Of a stretch of 64,000 bases of DNA, positions 52,799 through 64,000 are shown one piece after another. Position 1 is the first letter of the stretch, and each line of letters begins with the position of its first letter. A program made the position numbers and the translations under genes. Source of the DNA: Paragyromitra xinjiangensis (lineage: Eukaryota; Ascomycota; Pezizomycetes; Pezizales; Discinaceae); the NCBI GenBank assembly GCA_038503065.1, contig JBCAMK010000007.1:1612001-1676000 (forward strand). The letters run 5' to 3'. Under the pieces are notes generated by a model. The model ran no database searches. It was not told the origin of the DNA and saw only the letters and a program-made list of their open reading frames with translations.

Positions 52799-55700
52799 CT
52801 ACTCAACTGATTTCCACTCTTTTTGCAACATATCGAGACTTTTGTAAAGTTCCGCCATGATCGGATCCGCCCCGTTGTCGTATCCCAGCCGAGCAACAGC
52901 ATTTCCGTACCCATAACCATCCTCCCCAACTCTGGCTACTGCGTTGGAGTATTTGCCCGCCATCCGGCCCTTTCTTTGTTGGATTTGATCGTTGATTTCC
53001 TTCGATCGTTCGAGAATGTCGCAATAAATCCTGCCTCTATCTACCGCTGCTTCCACAAAGTGATCCAAATCCCGCGCTTGGCATGCTTCATCCCATATCC
53101 GCTTCATACGCGGCGAATAGAGATCACAAGCCTGTGGCTCTGGCGAATACCGAGCATGAACTGTCATCAAATGGGCCAACGGGCTTTCTCGCACATGTTC
53201 AAACCAGCACTCTTCGCAAACCACGAAGTCGTCCGTCCCATACCATTTCGCTCGTGCCAAAAACTTTCCCGGTTGGCATGGCGGAATGCGAGCGCGAGGT
53301 ATGATATAGGACAGAAAAATGTTGAAATCCTTCCAGTTCGCAGCTTCACCAAGTTTGTGAAGTAATGGAAGAAATCGCTGACTGTCTGGGGTGAGACTGC
53401 AAACTCGGGTGACAGAAGTACCATCAGATGGACCCATATATGTCACGGGTTCGAAGTGGTGAGCTAAATTGAGTGGCCTTAGAAGCGTATAATAGCATGT
53501 TCGACAACACTTGAAGTTTTCAAGGTTCGGGTCGTGATGGTGAAGTGTGAACCATTCTCCCCCAACAACGTGATCCGGGAATCCTTTCTCGGTACATGGT
53601 GGCATGGTGAAGACAGCATGAGCAGCCTCCCACCAAACTGGGTATGAATTGTTTTCCACGGCTAGAGCCCAGGGGCCTTTGATGTTGAAATTAGCCATTG
53701 CGCAGGAGAGTAGAGGTTGCGAAGATTGAGGCGGAGGGAGAGCCGCTTGTGCGAATTCATCTTTGAAATGCGGCACAATATCATCACAATAACAAGCATC
53801 ACAAACATAGAGTCCAGGAATTGGGTTCTTTGGCATCCACCATTTCCTCCCAGAGCCCTTTATAGGAGCCTTTCCTGGGCAAGAAGGAACATCATTCAGC
53901 CGGTAAAGAGCAATTTTTCGAAACTCGTCCCATTGATCTTGTCCTGTCACGTCTTGGTACTTGGAAAGTTGTAAAATCCCACCAGCAATGAATGGAATCG
54001 CAAGGTCACAGGTCCATACTTTGTCCTCAGGTTGCGGATGCGCTGGGGCAAAATATCCGGCAAACCCTGTCGCCATTATGATGTCGTTATAGCAGGCATC
54101 ACAACACCGAAACCGTGGTATTGATCCGTCATAAACTTTCCACCGCTTTGCTGAGAGCCCACCCACTGATGTTCCTTCCACTCCAGTGCACGGCGGAACA
54201 GTTGATCTCGAAGAGGCATATTCCTTGAATGCATTGAAATTTCCCGTCTGTTTAGCTTGCGGCCAGACCTTTTGCAATATACGATCCGTGTTGAAGTAGC
54301 ACGATGCTTCGGCGCCCTTAGGTTTGTCGAAATGGAGGAAATGAGCATAAAATTGGGTGGGATGTATGTGCGTATAGTAGCAATTTATACACACGTCAAA
54401 ATTCGGAATCCCTGGTATCTGAAACCATTTATTCCATGGAACAAGTGTCTTCTTGGGACATGGTGGGAGTAGTTCTAATGGTGGAGCAGGTTCTCGTTTT
54501 GGAGGTGGGCGTGGCGATGACTGTGGCGGAGGGGGGGTCTGCCGATAGCGTGGTTGAGGACTAGGGCGGGAGGATTGTGGAGATTCAAGAGGTGGAGGTT
54601 GGTACCTTGTCTGTGGGCTGGGGGAGTGATTATATGGCCTTGAGTCGCGCACGATAGGGGAAGGCGGATCGGTTTTCAAAGCGTAAGGTCTGGGTGCTCG
54701 GGGCACCCCGACAGGTGGTTCGGTGACATCAGGCTTGATTGAGTAAGGTCTTGGTTGGCGGGTTGAGGTGGGTGCGGCAGGTGGGGGAGACGGAGAACTG
54801 TTGCTGAGAGCATAAGGTCTGGAATTCCTCGTTGAAGTTTCTTCCGGCGAATCCGGTTCAGACTCCGAGTCAAAGTTGTCAACCAGTTGCACTGGATATC
54901 TTTTCCACGAGTCGGATTTGACCAGGGGCGGTTTTATCCATTCGGTTGCCTTATTTGTAGGTCTTGTCCTTTCTCTCTCGGGAGGCGAAGTGAGCGTGGG
55001 GCCTGGTTTGGGTTTTATGTCATCTGGTAGTGGCTCATTGCGAAGGCGTGCCTTAACCTCAGCAGAAAGCGTGGAAAAATAGCCTTCATCCTCATCCAAG
55101 ACATGTTTAGAGTCTGGGGATAGTGTAGCCAACGTGGCCGGTGATGGTGGAGCGCTCTCAACACTAGGTGGTTTATATCCAAGTGGCAATGGTCTCCTTG
55201 AGATCTGGATATGATCTGGCCTGTTCCTACCAGAAAGCCGGCGGGAATTCTCATCACGGAGACGGAAAGCACCAGAGCCTTGCTGACCTTTCTGTGGCGG
55301 TCTCGAAAAAGATGTATGTGACGACGTTGACGATGTTGAAGATGATGCTGAAGATGATGCTGAGGAAAATGATCCAGGGCGGTGATTTTGTTGTGATGAT
55401 TGTGGTTGTTGCTGCTGTTGTTGCTGTTGCTGCTGATGCTGGGTTCTCGAGCTGTGGGAGGGTCAGCACTTGTTGAGTTCTGAGAGTAGCCTAATGCAAA
55501 AGTTGATAGGAAGGGCAGGCTGAGAGGGGATTTGTACAGAGGAGAGTTCAAGTTGCCTGTGTTCCGACGACCACTCAAACGCTCGAAAACGCCAGGAGGT
55601 CCTCTTCTATGTGGATTGGAAGGAGTAGAGTGGGGTTCATCTGGCGGAGGAGGGTATTGGGATAAGGGAAAGATAGAGGGAGGAGTAGGTGGAGGTGGAG

Positions 55701-55830
55701 GAGGCGGCGGGACATAGGACGACGACGGTGATGACGATGGATAGGCCCCGGGGTGGACTGGGTAGGGTGGCTGTCGAGGCGGGGCCGACGACGACGATGC
55801 GGGGTAGCGCTGGTACTGGTGCGATGACAT
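52799..55830 (-). CDS. Conserved-looking Cys-rich hypothetical protein, 981 aa, two exons
   Basis: Exon 1 is 55830-55538 from ATG 55830. An 86-bp intron (55452-55537) has donor GTACAA, branch TGCTGAC and acceptor CACAG; exon 2 is 55451-52799. The join keeps frame and links a Pro/Ser-rich N-terminus (polyproline near residue 42) to a Gln/Ser-rich tract (about 100-140), then a long disordered Pro-rich region. The C-terminal ~540 residues hold at least five repeated modules with paired cysteines followed by Tyr (CINCYYTHIHP, CCDACYNDI, CDACYCDD, CCRTCYYTL, CEECWFEH), suggesting metal-binding fingers. I know no assigned function; a nuclear or scaffold role is only a guess. It ends at 52799, next to the transposon debris. 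Confidence 0.75.
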
Positions 55831-57418
55831 CGTAGCTGGCTAAGCCGAGCCGATCGGAGCGGAGCTGATACGGAGGCAAAAGTCGAAAGTTTACTGGGAG
55901 AATGTGTGCGTAAGGTTTGCGAGTGTTGGAGAGAACGAAGAAAGAAAATGAGGAGGGGAAGGACAGACAGGCGGAAACAAGCGTCTTTTCGGTGACGTCG
56001 GCTGTCGTGCAAGTAGAAAAGTGAGCCTGGCGACGTAACACAGGAAGGAGAGAATTGATCTCGCAAACCACTTCTCTAGCAATTGGGCCTTCCCACCTAT
56101 TTTGCAATTCTCCTAAGCCATGTATTCTCTCGCTGTCGAATCTTATCCATGTTGCCGCACCTTCATTGCTTCGGGATTTACATTTCTTTTCAATGTGTAG
56201 CTTGGATGGGTTGACTGATACCAACTAATCGGAGAAATCGCGAGCCAAACACGCTGGCGCCATCCGATCCCCGCACATTTCACCCTGGTCACCGACTTAC
56301 GACCCTTCTAGAACTTTCCCACTTGACTTCTATCTTCTGTGTTTGTGCTACTACAACCCTATCAATCCATGGGAAAAGTACATGTAATGTTGGAGTAGTA
56401 CCATTACCTATACATGTATTTTAGCTTACAGTTTTTTGTATCCGACATGTAGTTACTGCTCATATTCCTTTACCACCAGCTGACTGAACTCCAAACCTGA
56501 AACCTTGGGCCAACTTATTATAAACTAGATGTTTCTAAGCAATTTGTTTCTCCCTCCAAAACCCAATCCTAGGCTTAGCGTCAGGCGAAAAAACTCCATG
56601 GTCGCCTCAACCACCAAGATATTCGGTGGCTGGGGGATCAAGGCGGAGGACTATCTCTTATTAGTGAACTCTTTACTTTCCTACACCTAGGTGATGACCT
56701 TTGCTCAACTATGGAAGGGAAATCCTCCAACTGCCAAGCGAAAATTGAGATCGAAAGGTATAATAAAATACATTACAATTTGTAGAGTCAAAGCGCGAGT
56801 GGTCGCGAGCAGGTAAGCCAATATATACATAGAACAAAGGTTTAATCTACCCTAAGAATGGACACCAAACAACTTAGCACTGTGGAAATCTGCCCGTCTT
56901 ACGGACCACAAAACTAGAGTGTGCACTGGCGGTAGGAAGTAACCAATAGTTGGCAAGCGCTGAGGCAGCGAGTGATTGCTAATGATTTGTTACCACTCGT
57001 GAAGCTGTCTATGGCACAGAGCCATGAAAAACTTATCTGACTAGCTTATTATAAGGTTGACTTGTCTTCTGCGTTTAATTATATAAAACAATTCCAAGGA
57101 TTAAAATTGCCGAAGAGTTCGTTTCTAATATACCCGTGGACGGTGTTTAAAATCCGTGCAAGGAGCTAGATTAAACCAGAATAAGATGTCATGATAAGAC
57201 TGGCTCAAGCCACAACCTCCCTCCTTTCTTCATCGTCAGTACATCTAATTATACATAAGCCCGCTCCCATAACCCGACTTGCTGGTGCGCCTAAAACTCA
57301 GTTCTTACGCAGTGGGAGACCACTGACAGATGAATGGATTTGAAGCTGCTTCGTTCTCTATTAACCTATAAATTGTCTGGTTTGAGACCTGATACGCTCC
57401 AAGCCTAGTGTTGATTAT
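55831..57418. other. Intergenic region, no gene found
   Basis: Contains the upstream region of the 981-aa gene and otherwise no coding frame, RNA gene or repeat that I can support. Open frames at 55831-56224 are shadows in likely 5' UTR sequence. Confidence 0.5.
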
Positions 57419-60400
57419 CTAACGCTTCACACCTTGTGCAGCTAACCTCGTCAACTCATCCGCATACTTCCTTTCTCTCCTTCTTAGATTTAGAGCCCTC
57501 TTGAATTCTTGCTGGAAACTATTCAGTTCTTCTAATGTCCCGAATTCAAACTCAAACCACTTAAAATCATCAAAATTATCCTGATCTTCCACTGATAACC
57601 CCACCTTATTTAGAGGTATTCCGCCTGAGACATCTCGAGTCCCGAGAATTTGAGCTTTTATAGTAGGGGAGTTTTTAAATGGGTTATGAGAACTCGAACG
57701 AATTCTGACAGTCCGAATGCTATCTCGGACTTCGAGCTCAATGGAATCAGTTACTAAATGCAAGCGTTAGTACAAGTAGTTGCTTTTGTCCAAACTAAGA
57801 CACATAATTTTTCCATACCAAATAGCAAAATCAGATTCTTCTCCCGATACATGTACATTACAATCCTGGTGGTACGTATCTTCACAGTCGCATTAGATCT
57901 TACAGTACTTGCTGTAGTTGATGGAGTGCAAGCAACGTCCTTAAGTCCGATATCATTGATTTCTTGTTCATGCCAAAACTGGACACTTGCGTTCTGGTAA
58001 CTCTCTACGTTGTTACGCTTGACACGCAGTGTTCGGACCGCATGGCTATTCAAAGGAAGTCAGCTGAATTATGAAATGCCAAAACCCCGCGTGAAATCCC
58101 AAGAGATTCTTACAAGTCTGCTTCAACGGATTCACCAAGAAAGGCTAATTGGAGGTTGAACATATCTTTTCACATGGTCAACAATGCCTTCAAGTTGCTG
58201 GGCATTTCCATTTCTAGCCAGGCTGAGTGTGGAAGGAGCTGAATGTACCTGCAGCGTTCTGGAATTTAAAAAAGAGGATATTCTCTCCGCTTTTCTCACC
58301 GGTTCTTCGGATACAAATCACAGGCTCGTGTTCGTGATATCCATACTCTGGAACAAGCTCAGTTTCTTCAATGGGCACTGCAGCGCCAAGAGCAAAATTA
58401 GTACTGGATTTCTTTGACCCTATACCCTTCGACCCGCAAACGCGTTTGGGATAGGGAAGATAGGAAGCAACATACGAAGTCTTTGATCAAAGCTGGCATC
58501 AAGTTCATTCTTCACTGCTAACATCCGAACAGTGGAACTAGTCGAATTTTTGAAGAGACGGATACTGCAACTATCCCAGCGGCCGTAAAGATCCCCGGTA
58601 TAAGAGATAAGCATATTACTGATATCACGGTTCGGTCAGCCTCGAAGTCTTTCTCTGGACGTATGGAAAACGCCTAGACGAAATGGTGAGTTTACATCGC
58701 AGGCAAATCTTCGGGCATTATTTCTGTCTCTCCAGGCCAAATTCCTAGCTGCTGCCGATTTATTTTCTGATTCCAACTGTACTCCAATCTGGGAGAAGGA
58801 AGGCTTCCACCATTACTATTAAAAATTGGTGGACGGGGCTGTAGAGTACCAGGCCCCGAACTCCTTGATTGTTCGATGAGAATGAGTTTCGTGCAGAAAA
58901 TTCATTGGTAGAAAACGCGCGCTGGAGCAAAGGCTTGGATGAACAGGAAATAGGAACCAATTCACCTTCCATGAGGATAGTTCCCCAGCGACTTGGCGAG
59001 AGATTTTGGGGTAATGTGATTTTTAGGGTCCGTGACCCGAGCCGGAGAGCGGGAATGCGGGCAGGTAATATCTAAAGGGTCGGACACTAGTCTAAATTTC
59101 GAGGTTGATAGCCTGCGGGCGATTGGCTTACCTTCTATTATTGATTTAGTTTTCCCTGCCAGATCCGAAAAAGAGGTGGCTGGCAAAATAGGCCCGGATG
59201 GAGTTGGATGGGTCATGTTACTTTGGTGATTGCGGTTGTCAAATGGTAATGTATAAGGGTCAGTGTAGTTGCAGTATCTGGGCTCACAGATGCTTTTGGA
59301 TCCAGTTTCTTCCACTTGTTTCGTACGGTAGCTTTGAGATTCATCAATAATACTAAAGTGTTGAAACTCCTGGCCAAGACTATAGGGTTGATGCTCTGCA
59401 CGGTGCTGCCATTGGGAAGGACCTCTAGCAGTAAGGTCACGACGAACTGAACTTGTTGGGGCTGGTCCGAAGTATCCACTTGCCGCATCACCCTTGACAT
59501 AAATTGTGTAGTCCCCATCTTTCATCAAAGTTACCGAGTCTGGGCACCGTACCCCTTGCTCGCCAAGTTCCCGAAACATGTAAATTACTTCCTAGTGAGT
59601 GGCCCTTTAGCGTATATTGATATTGGTACATTCGAATAATGATGCTTGAGCTTACACTTGACAACATTGTGAGAAGGGTTTTTGTCTCTTCTGAAAAGGC
59701 GTTGGCCTCCATTTCAGGATAAATGACCTTTAAGAGCCATGCAGATTTGATCAAGTTGACGTAAGTGTTCGCAGAGATCTGTCCAGGATTTCTGGATTGG
59801 GTGATCCCGATCTTTGTCTAACATTAAAATGTAAGCCCTATAATTATTTGAAGCATTATATATTATAATACCAACCGTATGCAGCCAGTGCAAGATGATC
59901 AACAGTGAACTCTCGGCCTTGAGATCCCAAGAAAATTCAGGCCCTTCAAAGTTGCACGAATCTCGGAATCGTTGAACGATATCGAAGGAGTGGGATTCAC
60001 GCAAGCTGCCCGTGACACCTTCACAATCTTGTGGGTCTGTGCGAATGGGCAACCCCCAAGCCCGGCCCTCGCCATGGCCAGTGTATAATTCCGCCCCCAG
60101 TTGTTGCCGAAGAGCAGTACCTAAAGCTCTTTGGGAATTTTCCAATATAGGGGTGTATTGGCCGATTTTACTCCTTCAAGCAGAGAGAAGTTTAACCTTA
60201 TAAGCGTTTGTTTAAGGGATTACGGCTGGGAACTTCTTACTTCCGCAAGACCTTAAAGATAAATCTTAGCTTCCAAGCATGAAACGCGAATCTATCTCTT
60301 AAAACAACGATCATGTGTTCCAACTCAGATAATTGTAAAGCGATGAAGAAATCTCGGCACCAGGTTTCCCTTTCACCGCAACCCAATTCGGTGACCATGA

Positions 60401-60689
60401 GCAGGTTCTCTAGTTCGTTCACTGCGTCTAGAGCTCCATGGCTGGCTACTCTAAGCATTTGCTGAACATTAAGTTTGTTATCCGACCTGAGGATTGCGGA
60501 GTTCGGGTTGGAGTTTTCATCAAAGAGGCGGTCGATTTCTTCGGAAAAATTCTCAAGCGTTAATCCCAAGGATAAGAAAGTCGAAGGAACATCAAATGCG
60601 CCCCAAAAGTAAGCATCAAGTATGTCTGTGAGTCGTTGTTGAGCTTTGAAAAATTCACCCAGTCCAAAGCCTTGGAATGCAAACGACAT
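57419..60689 (-). CDS. Large multi-exon hypothetical protein (first four exons resolved)
   Basis: Exon 1 is 60689-60241 (MSFAFQGFGLGEFFKAQQRL); intron 60240-60174 (GTAAGA...GAAG). Exon 2 is 60173-59876; intron 59875-59818 (GTTGGT...TTAG). Exon 3 is 59817-59656; intron 59655-59592 (GTAAGC...CTAG). Exon 4 runs from 59591 (EVIYMFRELGEQG) to about 58965. Phases match at each join. Downstream coding blocks continue: about 58.55-58.9 kb (RPPIFNSNGG; VRMLAVKNELDASFDQRLR), about 58435-58240 (ALGAAVPIEETELVPEYGYH) and 57763-57419 (FDDFKWFEFEFGTLEELNSF), ending RLAAQGVKR. Their exact splicing, or possible damage near 58.9 kb, is unresolved. The helical N-terminus and beta-rich tail resemble the expanded ascomycete hypotheticals with a Fungal_N-like start. 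No function assigned. Confidence 0.6.
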
Positions 60690-61001
60690 CTTGCACGTTT
60701 AGGTATTTGGCAACATTGTTAAACAGAGTGGAGGAAATAAGTGGGTTGAAGACGTCAACAAGTAGCGAGTTTCTGCGTCAGACAGAAAAGCGGTCACAAT
60801 CGTCGATAAGACTCTTTTGGGTTTGATACGCCAGGGATCCATCGATCGTCGGGAACACTACTCTATCTAGGAAATTGTACGGAGAGCAAGCTCCCATTAT
60901 GCAAAACCAGGTCAGGGCTATGAAGACAGAACAAGTCTCATAATTTTTGTGGTGACCTCACAGGGCCCGTTGCTACCGTCCCTGACCTAAGTGCTGGCAC
61001 A
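60690..61001. other. Upstream region of the multi-exon gene, nothing else seen
   Basis: Non-coding; probably contains the promoter of the minus-strand gene starting at 60689. No RNA gene or repeat recognised before the inverted-repeat cluster begins at 61002. Confidence 0.4.
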
Positions 61002-61235
61002 TGTACTACGGGTGTAGGGGTAAGTCTGATGACAGGTGGCGGTGAAGCACTTTTCTCGAGGGACTCAAGCTCGCTATAATTTCAACTAACTTGGTTTGAT
61101 GTTTAGCACATAGCATTCTTGATTCTTTAACATCTTTATCAGGTCTCCCAGGGAGATGTGGAAGGGGGAGGAGAATTGGGAACTCTTACGTACACCGCCA
61201 CCTGTCATCAGACTTACCCCTACACCCGTAGTACA
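61002..61235. mobile_element. MITE-like element with a perfect 43-bp inverted repeat
   Basis: TGTACTACGGGTGTAGGGGT at 61002 begins a 43-bp arm (61002-61044) that is repeated in perfect inverse at 61193-61235. If the TIR is taken from CTACGGG, both ends are flanked by TA, as in Tc1/mariner-type miniature elements. The 148-bp centre is non-coding. Confidence 0.75.
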
Positions 61236-61344
61236 AGCGTATGGGGGGTGAAGTTGGAACGGCAAGGGTGCTGAAAAATCGTTTTTGTAGCTTAATCTTT
61301 GTGGCTGAACATCCTGGCCGTTCTAACTTCACCCCCCGTACGCT
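61236..61344. repeat. Inverted-repeat linker between two MITE-like elements
   Basis: AGCGTATGGGGGGTGAAGTT at 61236 is matched in inverse by AACTTCACCCCCCGTACGCT ending at 61344, and similarity extends inward through GGAACGGC / GCCGTTCT. It sits exactly between the right arm of the 61002 element and the left arm of the 61345 element, so the outer arms extend this hairpin. Confidence 0.65.
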
Positions 61345-61744
61345 TGTACTACAGGTGCAGGGGTAAGTCTGTCACCAGGTGGCGGTGCAGTCATTTGCTT
61401 GAGGGACTCGAGCTCGCCCGAGTTTTTCAGTTTTATCAACTAAACTAGGTCAATGTTTTGTATATAGAGTCGCTCACGGGGGAGGGGTATGGCTGATTCC
61501 AAGTTTTTTGGTGGGCACCCCAAAGAAGCCATTGAGCAACGCCTGCGTACTATGTATAATTACTACGTATATCTGAGTCCGCCATAGTTCCGTGAGCGCC
61601 ATACACCCGTGAGCGACTCTAGTGTTCTCTATTCACTACACATTTTATCAGGCCTCTCAGAGTGTTGGGGAAGGAGAAGGAAAATCGACATCTTCTGCCC
61701 GCACCGCCACCTAGTGACAGACTTACCCCTACACCCGTAGTACA
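61345..61744. mobile_element. Second MITE-like element of the same family, with a nested insert
   Basis: Left arm 61345-61387 and right arm 61702-61744 are variants of the 43-bp arm of the first element (GGGGTAAGTCTGTCACCAGG versus ...TGATGACAGG). The 400-bp unit contains another short inverted-repeat element at 61467-61619. Confidence 0.7.
61467..61619. mobile_element. Nested miniature element, TIR GAGTCGCTCACGGG
   Basis: GAGTCGCTCACGGG at 61467 is mirrored by CCCGTGAGCGACTC ending at 61619. Both sides carry TA (61465-61466 and 61620-61621), a typical Tc1/mariner/pogo duplication. 153 bp, non-coding, inserted inside the element at 61345-61744. Confidence 0.75.
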
Positions 61745-62807
61745 TTCTCGAGAATCGCCTGTTCATCTACATGTGCAGAGCAGTAGCGGCGGCAGCCTGC
61801 AAAAACACATTCGGCTGCAGCCAATTGCAAGGTGGTGACTCGATCGCCAGTCATCTGCCCGTCTATAGGCCTGCATACCGCCTAGCTGCGTATTGTATGA
61901 AATTTTATACAGGTCATAATTTCACTTCACTCGCACGATTCCAGTCAAACTTGAAGTTTTCTGGAACGGAATTTCGAATATGGATTGCCTTTCGGAAAGC
62001 TATCAGTGATATACCCCCCCTAACACTTGAGAGCCCCTAGAAGTAGAATTGGGATGACTTCGGCTGGGTAGCTAACGCATAGAATGTTCGAATCATGGTA
62101 AGCTCTGTTGTATATATATTAGGCAATCCTGTAACTTAAACTAGATATTATATCATTGCTGTTCAGTGATTCTTCGTAGCTAGAAAGTTTCAGACTAAAT
62201 TCTACTCTGCATACACACTATATGCTTAATCCATCATATTGTTCGGGTCGAATACTAGGATCAACATCAAAATATTTTTGCTCGTCTATACTAAGAGTTG
62301 GGAAAGACCCTTTTTTTCTATCGATAACGGGCTAATCGTGGCGAATAAGCTGTATGTACCGTAGAAACTCGAAATTTCGTGCAGGAGGTTTTAAGCTTGT
62401 CGCTAACCTGTGAAAGAAATTCCTGAGGTTTGAGTAAGATCTAGTGCATTACTGAGGGCTATCTAAGCTAGTTGTAGGAAACGGCTAAACCAGTCTGAGC
62501 TAGACCAAGGTAGCGTTTGGTAACGATTCTAGAATATTGTATTTTAATACAAATTTTCCATGTAAATGTAATACTCAAGTTAAGCATATGGAGATGGAAT
62601 TTTTCTATGGTGACCCCATGCTAGTACTACCGATACCACTGATACAATTGAGCTAAGGGTCACGCGACTGATGGTCACTCGGGTTAGTGTTCGAATCAAG
62701 AAAATGGTGTTGTGACGTGTTGAGACGCGTGAGACGCGTGAGACGTCAGCATAGCTCATGTTGCTCCCTTTCCCACGTAAGCTTTGGCTTTCACCAGCTT
62801 TGTGTAT
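61745..62807. other. Intergenic region, AT-rich, no gene found
   Basis: No supported coding frame or RNA gene. A short open frame at 61771-62040 lacks family resemblance and typical coding features. A partial tRNA-like stretch near 62600-62660 is discussed among the rejected items. Confidence 0.4.
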
Positions 62808-63462
62808 ATGAGCTCGTCTCCTTCCCTGGGATCCCTACCAGTCTTCAGGCAATCTTCAAGCACAGTAATGCCTAGAGTGCAAGCGAAATCTACTGATGCA
62901 GCTTCAGCTGCTTCCGAATCTGCAGCTCCATACTCCACTGCCAAAACCAAAAACAAGGACAAAGACATCAATACTTCCGACATTTCCGAGGATCCACTTA
63001 TCTTTGTCAAAGCAGTAACTCTGGAGGGCGAAGACAAGGACGAAATCCCAATCTACGACTCTTGCGATGAGGTTCGGCGAAAGATCCGGGCGTTCTTTAG
63101 GGATCCTCGGTACTCGAAGATCACACAGAAACGCTTTCTTGAGGAGATAGGGAATGTGAACTCCAATACGTACCGGCGATTTATGGAAAAGAAAGGTGAG
63201 GGGTCCGGAGCGGAGAGCGGTTGCTTTACTGGAGCGTGAGTACCATCGTACACCTGGGATGGTCGATAATGATGGTGTTGACCAATTATGCAGTTACATA
63301 TTCTTCGAAAAAAAACGTATCTACGAGAATAAGCCTAAGGGTAAAAAACGGCTAATAAGCGAACAAGAGTATGATACTACACCCAAATATATCTTTTCGT
63401 CCATTTTTCCTCCTTTCCTTCTCAAACCTCAGCCCGCAAACAATTTCCCTCTCGGCAACTAG
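62808..63462 (+). CDS. DUF7726-type protein, 198 aa, two exons
   Basis: Exon 1 is 62808-63235 and exon 2 is 63294-63462, with a 58-bp intron (donor GTGAGT, branch GTTGAC, acceptor TGCAG). The frame is kept (GCFTGA|YIFFEKKRI). ATG 62808 was chosen as the first in frame; ATG 62868 (MPRVQAK) is possible. A Ser/Ala/Thr-rich N-terminus (about 1-75) leads into a conserved-looking domain: IPIYDSCDEVRRKIRAFF, then TQKRFLEEIGNVNSNTYRRF, then YIFFEKKRIYENKPKGKKR. This order matches the fungal DUF7726 family as I remember it (CDE-R-KI, a single-exon-repeat-like helical domain, then FFEK-RI...KPK). Function unknown, possibly DNA binding. Confidence 0.65.
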
Positions 63463-64000
63463 ACGACATTCCCTATCCTCTTTTGGCCATTGTACTTTGG
63501 CCCTACCATGGGAACAATACTAATTCCCTGGTTCCTAGTTACCCTCGAGGCCGCCCTCTAGAAGACGACAACCGTCGTCGGATGTGGATTTGCTCCGCAG
63601 ATATGGCACCCCCCACCCAAAAGCAAGCTAGGATGGCTATAGCCAGAAGGTAGCAAACGGTCTCATCAGCGGTTCATGAATGTGGGGGGTGTTGGGCTTG
63701 TTGGGCTTGGTCGCGTGGCCATGCCGGCAAATAGTCGGTAAATTTATGATTTTTCTGGATGGAGGCGCTGGCAGCAGGCCTCGCGCAGAGATTACCGGGT
63801 TGTTAGAAAAGTATTCTTTCATTATCTTGGTTACATTGTACCATTTTCCGTGGCAATCTTTTCGTGGAAAATAACTTGTTGCAATCATTTTTAAAGGTCT
63901 TCAGGTAACATTTTATAATAAAGACTAGGTGCTAAATCAAATTATATTATCCATCATAGTATTAAATATACTTCACGAGGTTCGGTTTACAGAAATAGAA
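63463..64000. other. Right edge of window, no gene found
   Basis: 3' flank of the DUF7726-type gene. Short open frames on both strands (for example 63637-63888) lack recognisable features. Confidence 0.4.

Noticed and set aside
55831..56224. Minus-strand open frame upstream of the 981-aa gene.
   Set aside because: Overlaps the probable 5' UTR, has no domain, and is out of frame with the supported exon 1.
62595..62660. Minus-strand stretch GTGACCC-TTAGCTCAATTG...GGGGTCAC resembling a tRNA acceptor stem and A box.
   Set aside because: Too short (about 54 nt between stem ends) and without a T-arm or B box on that strand; at most a degenerate tRNA-derived fragment.

Overview
This window is a repeat-dominated stretch of a filamentous ascomycete (Pezizomycotina-like) genome. 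The evidence is short introns (44-90 bp) with fungal splice signals, LINEs of the Tad1/I/R1-like fungal type, a Ty3/gypsy element, a Plavaka-type DNA transposase, and host genes that look like Pezizomycotina hypotheticals. I cannot name the species. About 50 kb of the 64 kb is mobile DNA.

Layout. (1) 1-44716: six head-to-tail copies (A-F) of one ~5.73 kb LINE, all on the minus strand and joined end to end through a short (GAAATTG)n 3' tail. Each unit carries ORF1 (gag-like, three Cys/His knuckles) and ORF2 (endonuclease, reverse transcriptase, RNase H, C-terminal CCHC), joined by a UAAUG stop-start overlap. Copies D and F have both frames open. The others carry nonsense codons or insertions: a 2.0 kb CATCAG-ended element in A; an LTR-like fragment and an ORF1-only half-LINE in B; a 9.66 kb DNA transposon in E. 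(2) 27332-36991: that transposon, with 13-bp terminal inverted repeats and a TA duplication. It carries a Plavaka-like transposase gene, an unknown proline-rich acidic/basic protein, a second multi-exon gene, a 127-bp tandem repeat, and dozens of copies of a short palindrome-like motif spread through introns, exons and spacers. (3) 44717-50664: a Ty3/gypsy element (minus strand) with its 5' LTR, cut in the integrase by the LINE array. Its LTR holds another CATCAG-ended miniature element. (4) 50665-52200: debris of CATCAG-ended elements and a LINE 3' tail. (5) 52799-64000: a mostly host-like region with a 981-aa Cys-rich protein gene, a long multi-exon hypothetical gene, a cluster of nested inverted repeats at 61.0-61.7 kb, and a two-exon gene of DUF7726 type.

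The most interesting content is (a) the family of DNA elements sharing CATCAGCA termini and a 2-bp target duplication, each filled with its own short palindromic motif, with the 9.66 kb Plavaka-bearing element as a candidate autonomous relative, and (b) the end-to-end LINE array, in which each copy's 3' end supplies the leader of the next. Two copies remain fully open, so repeat-induced mutation appears weak in this genome.
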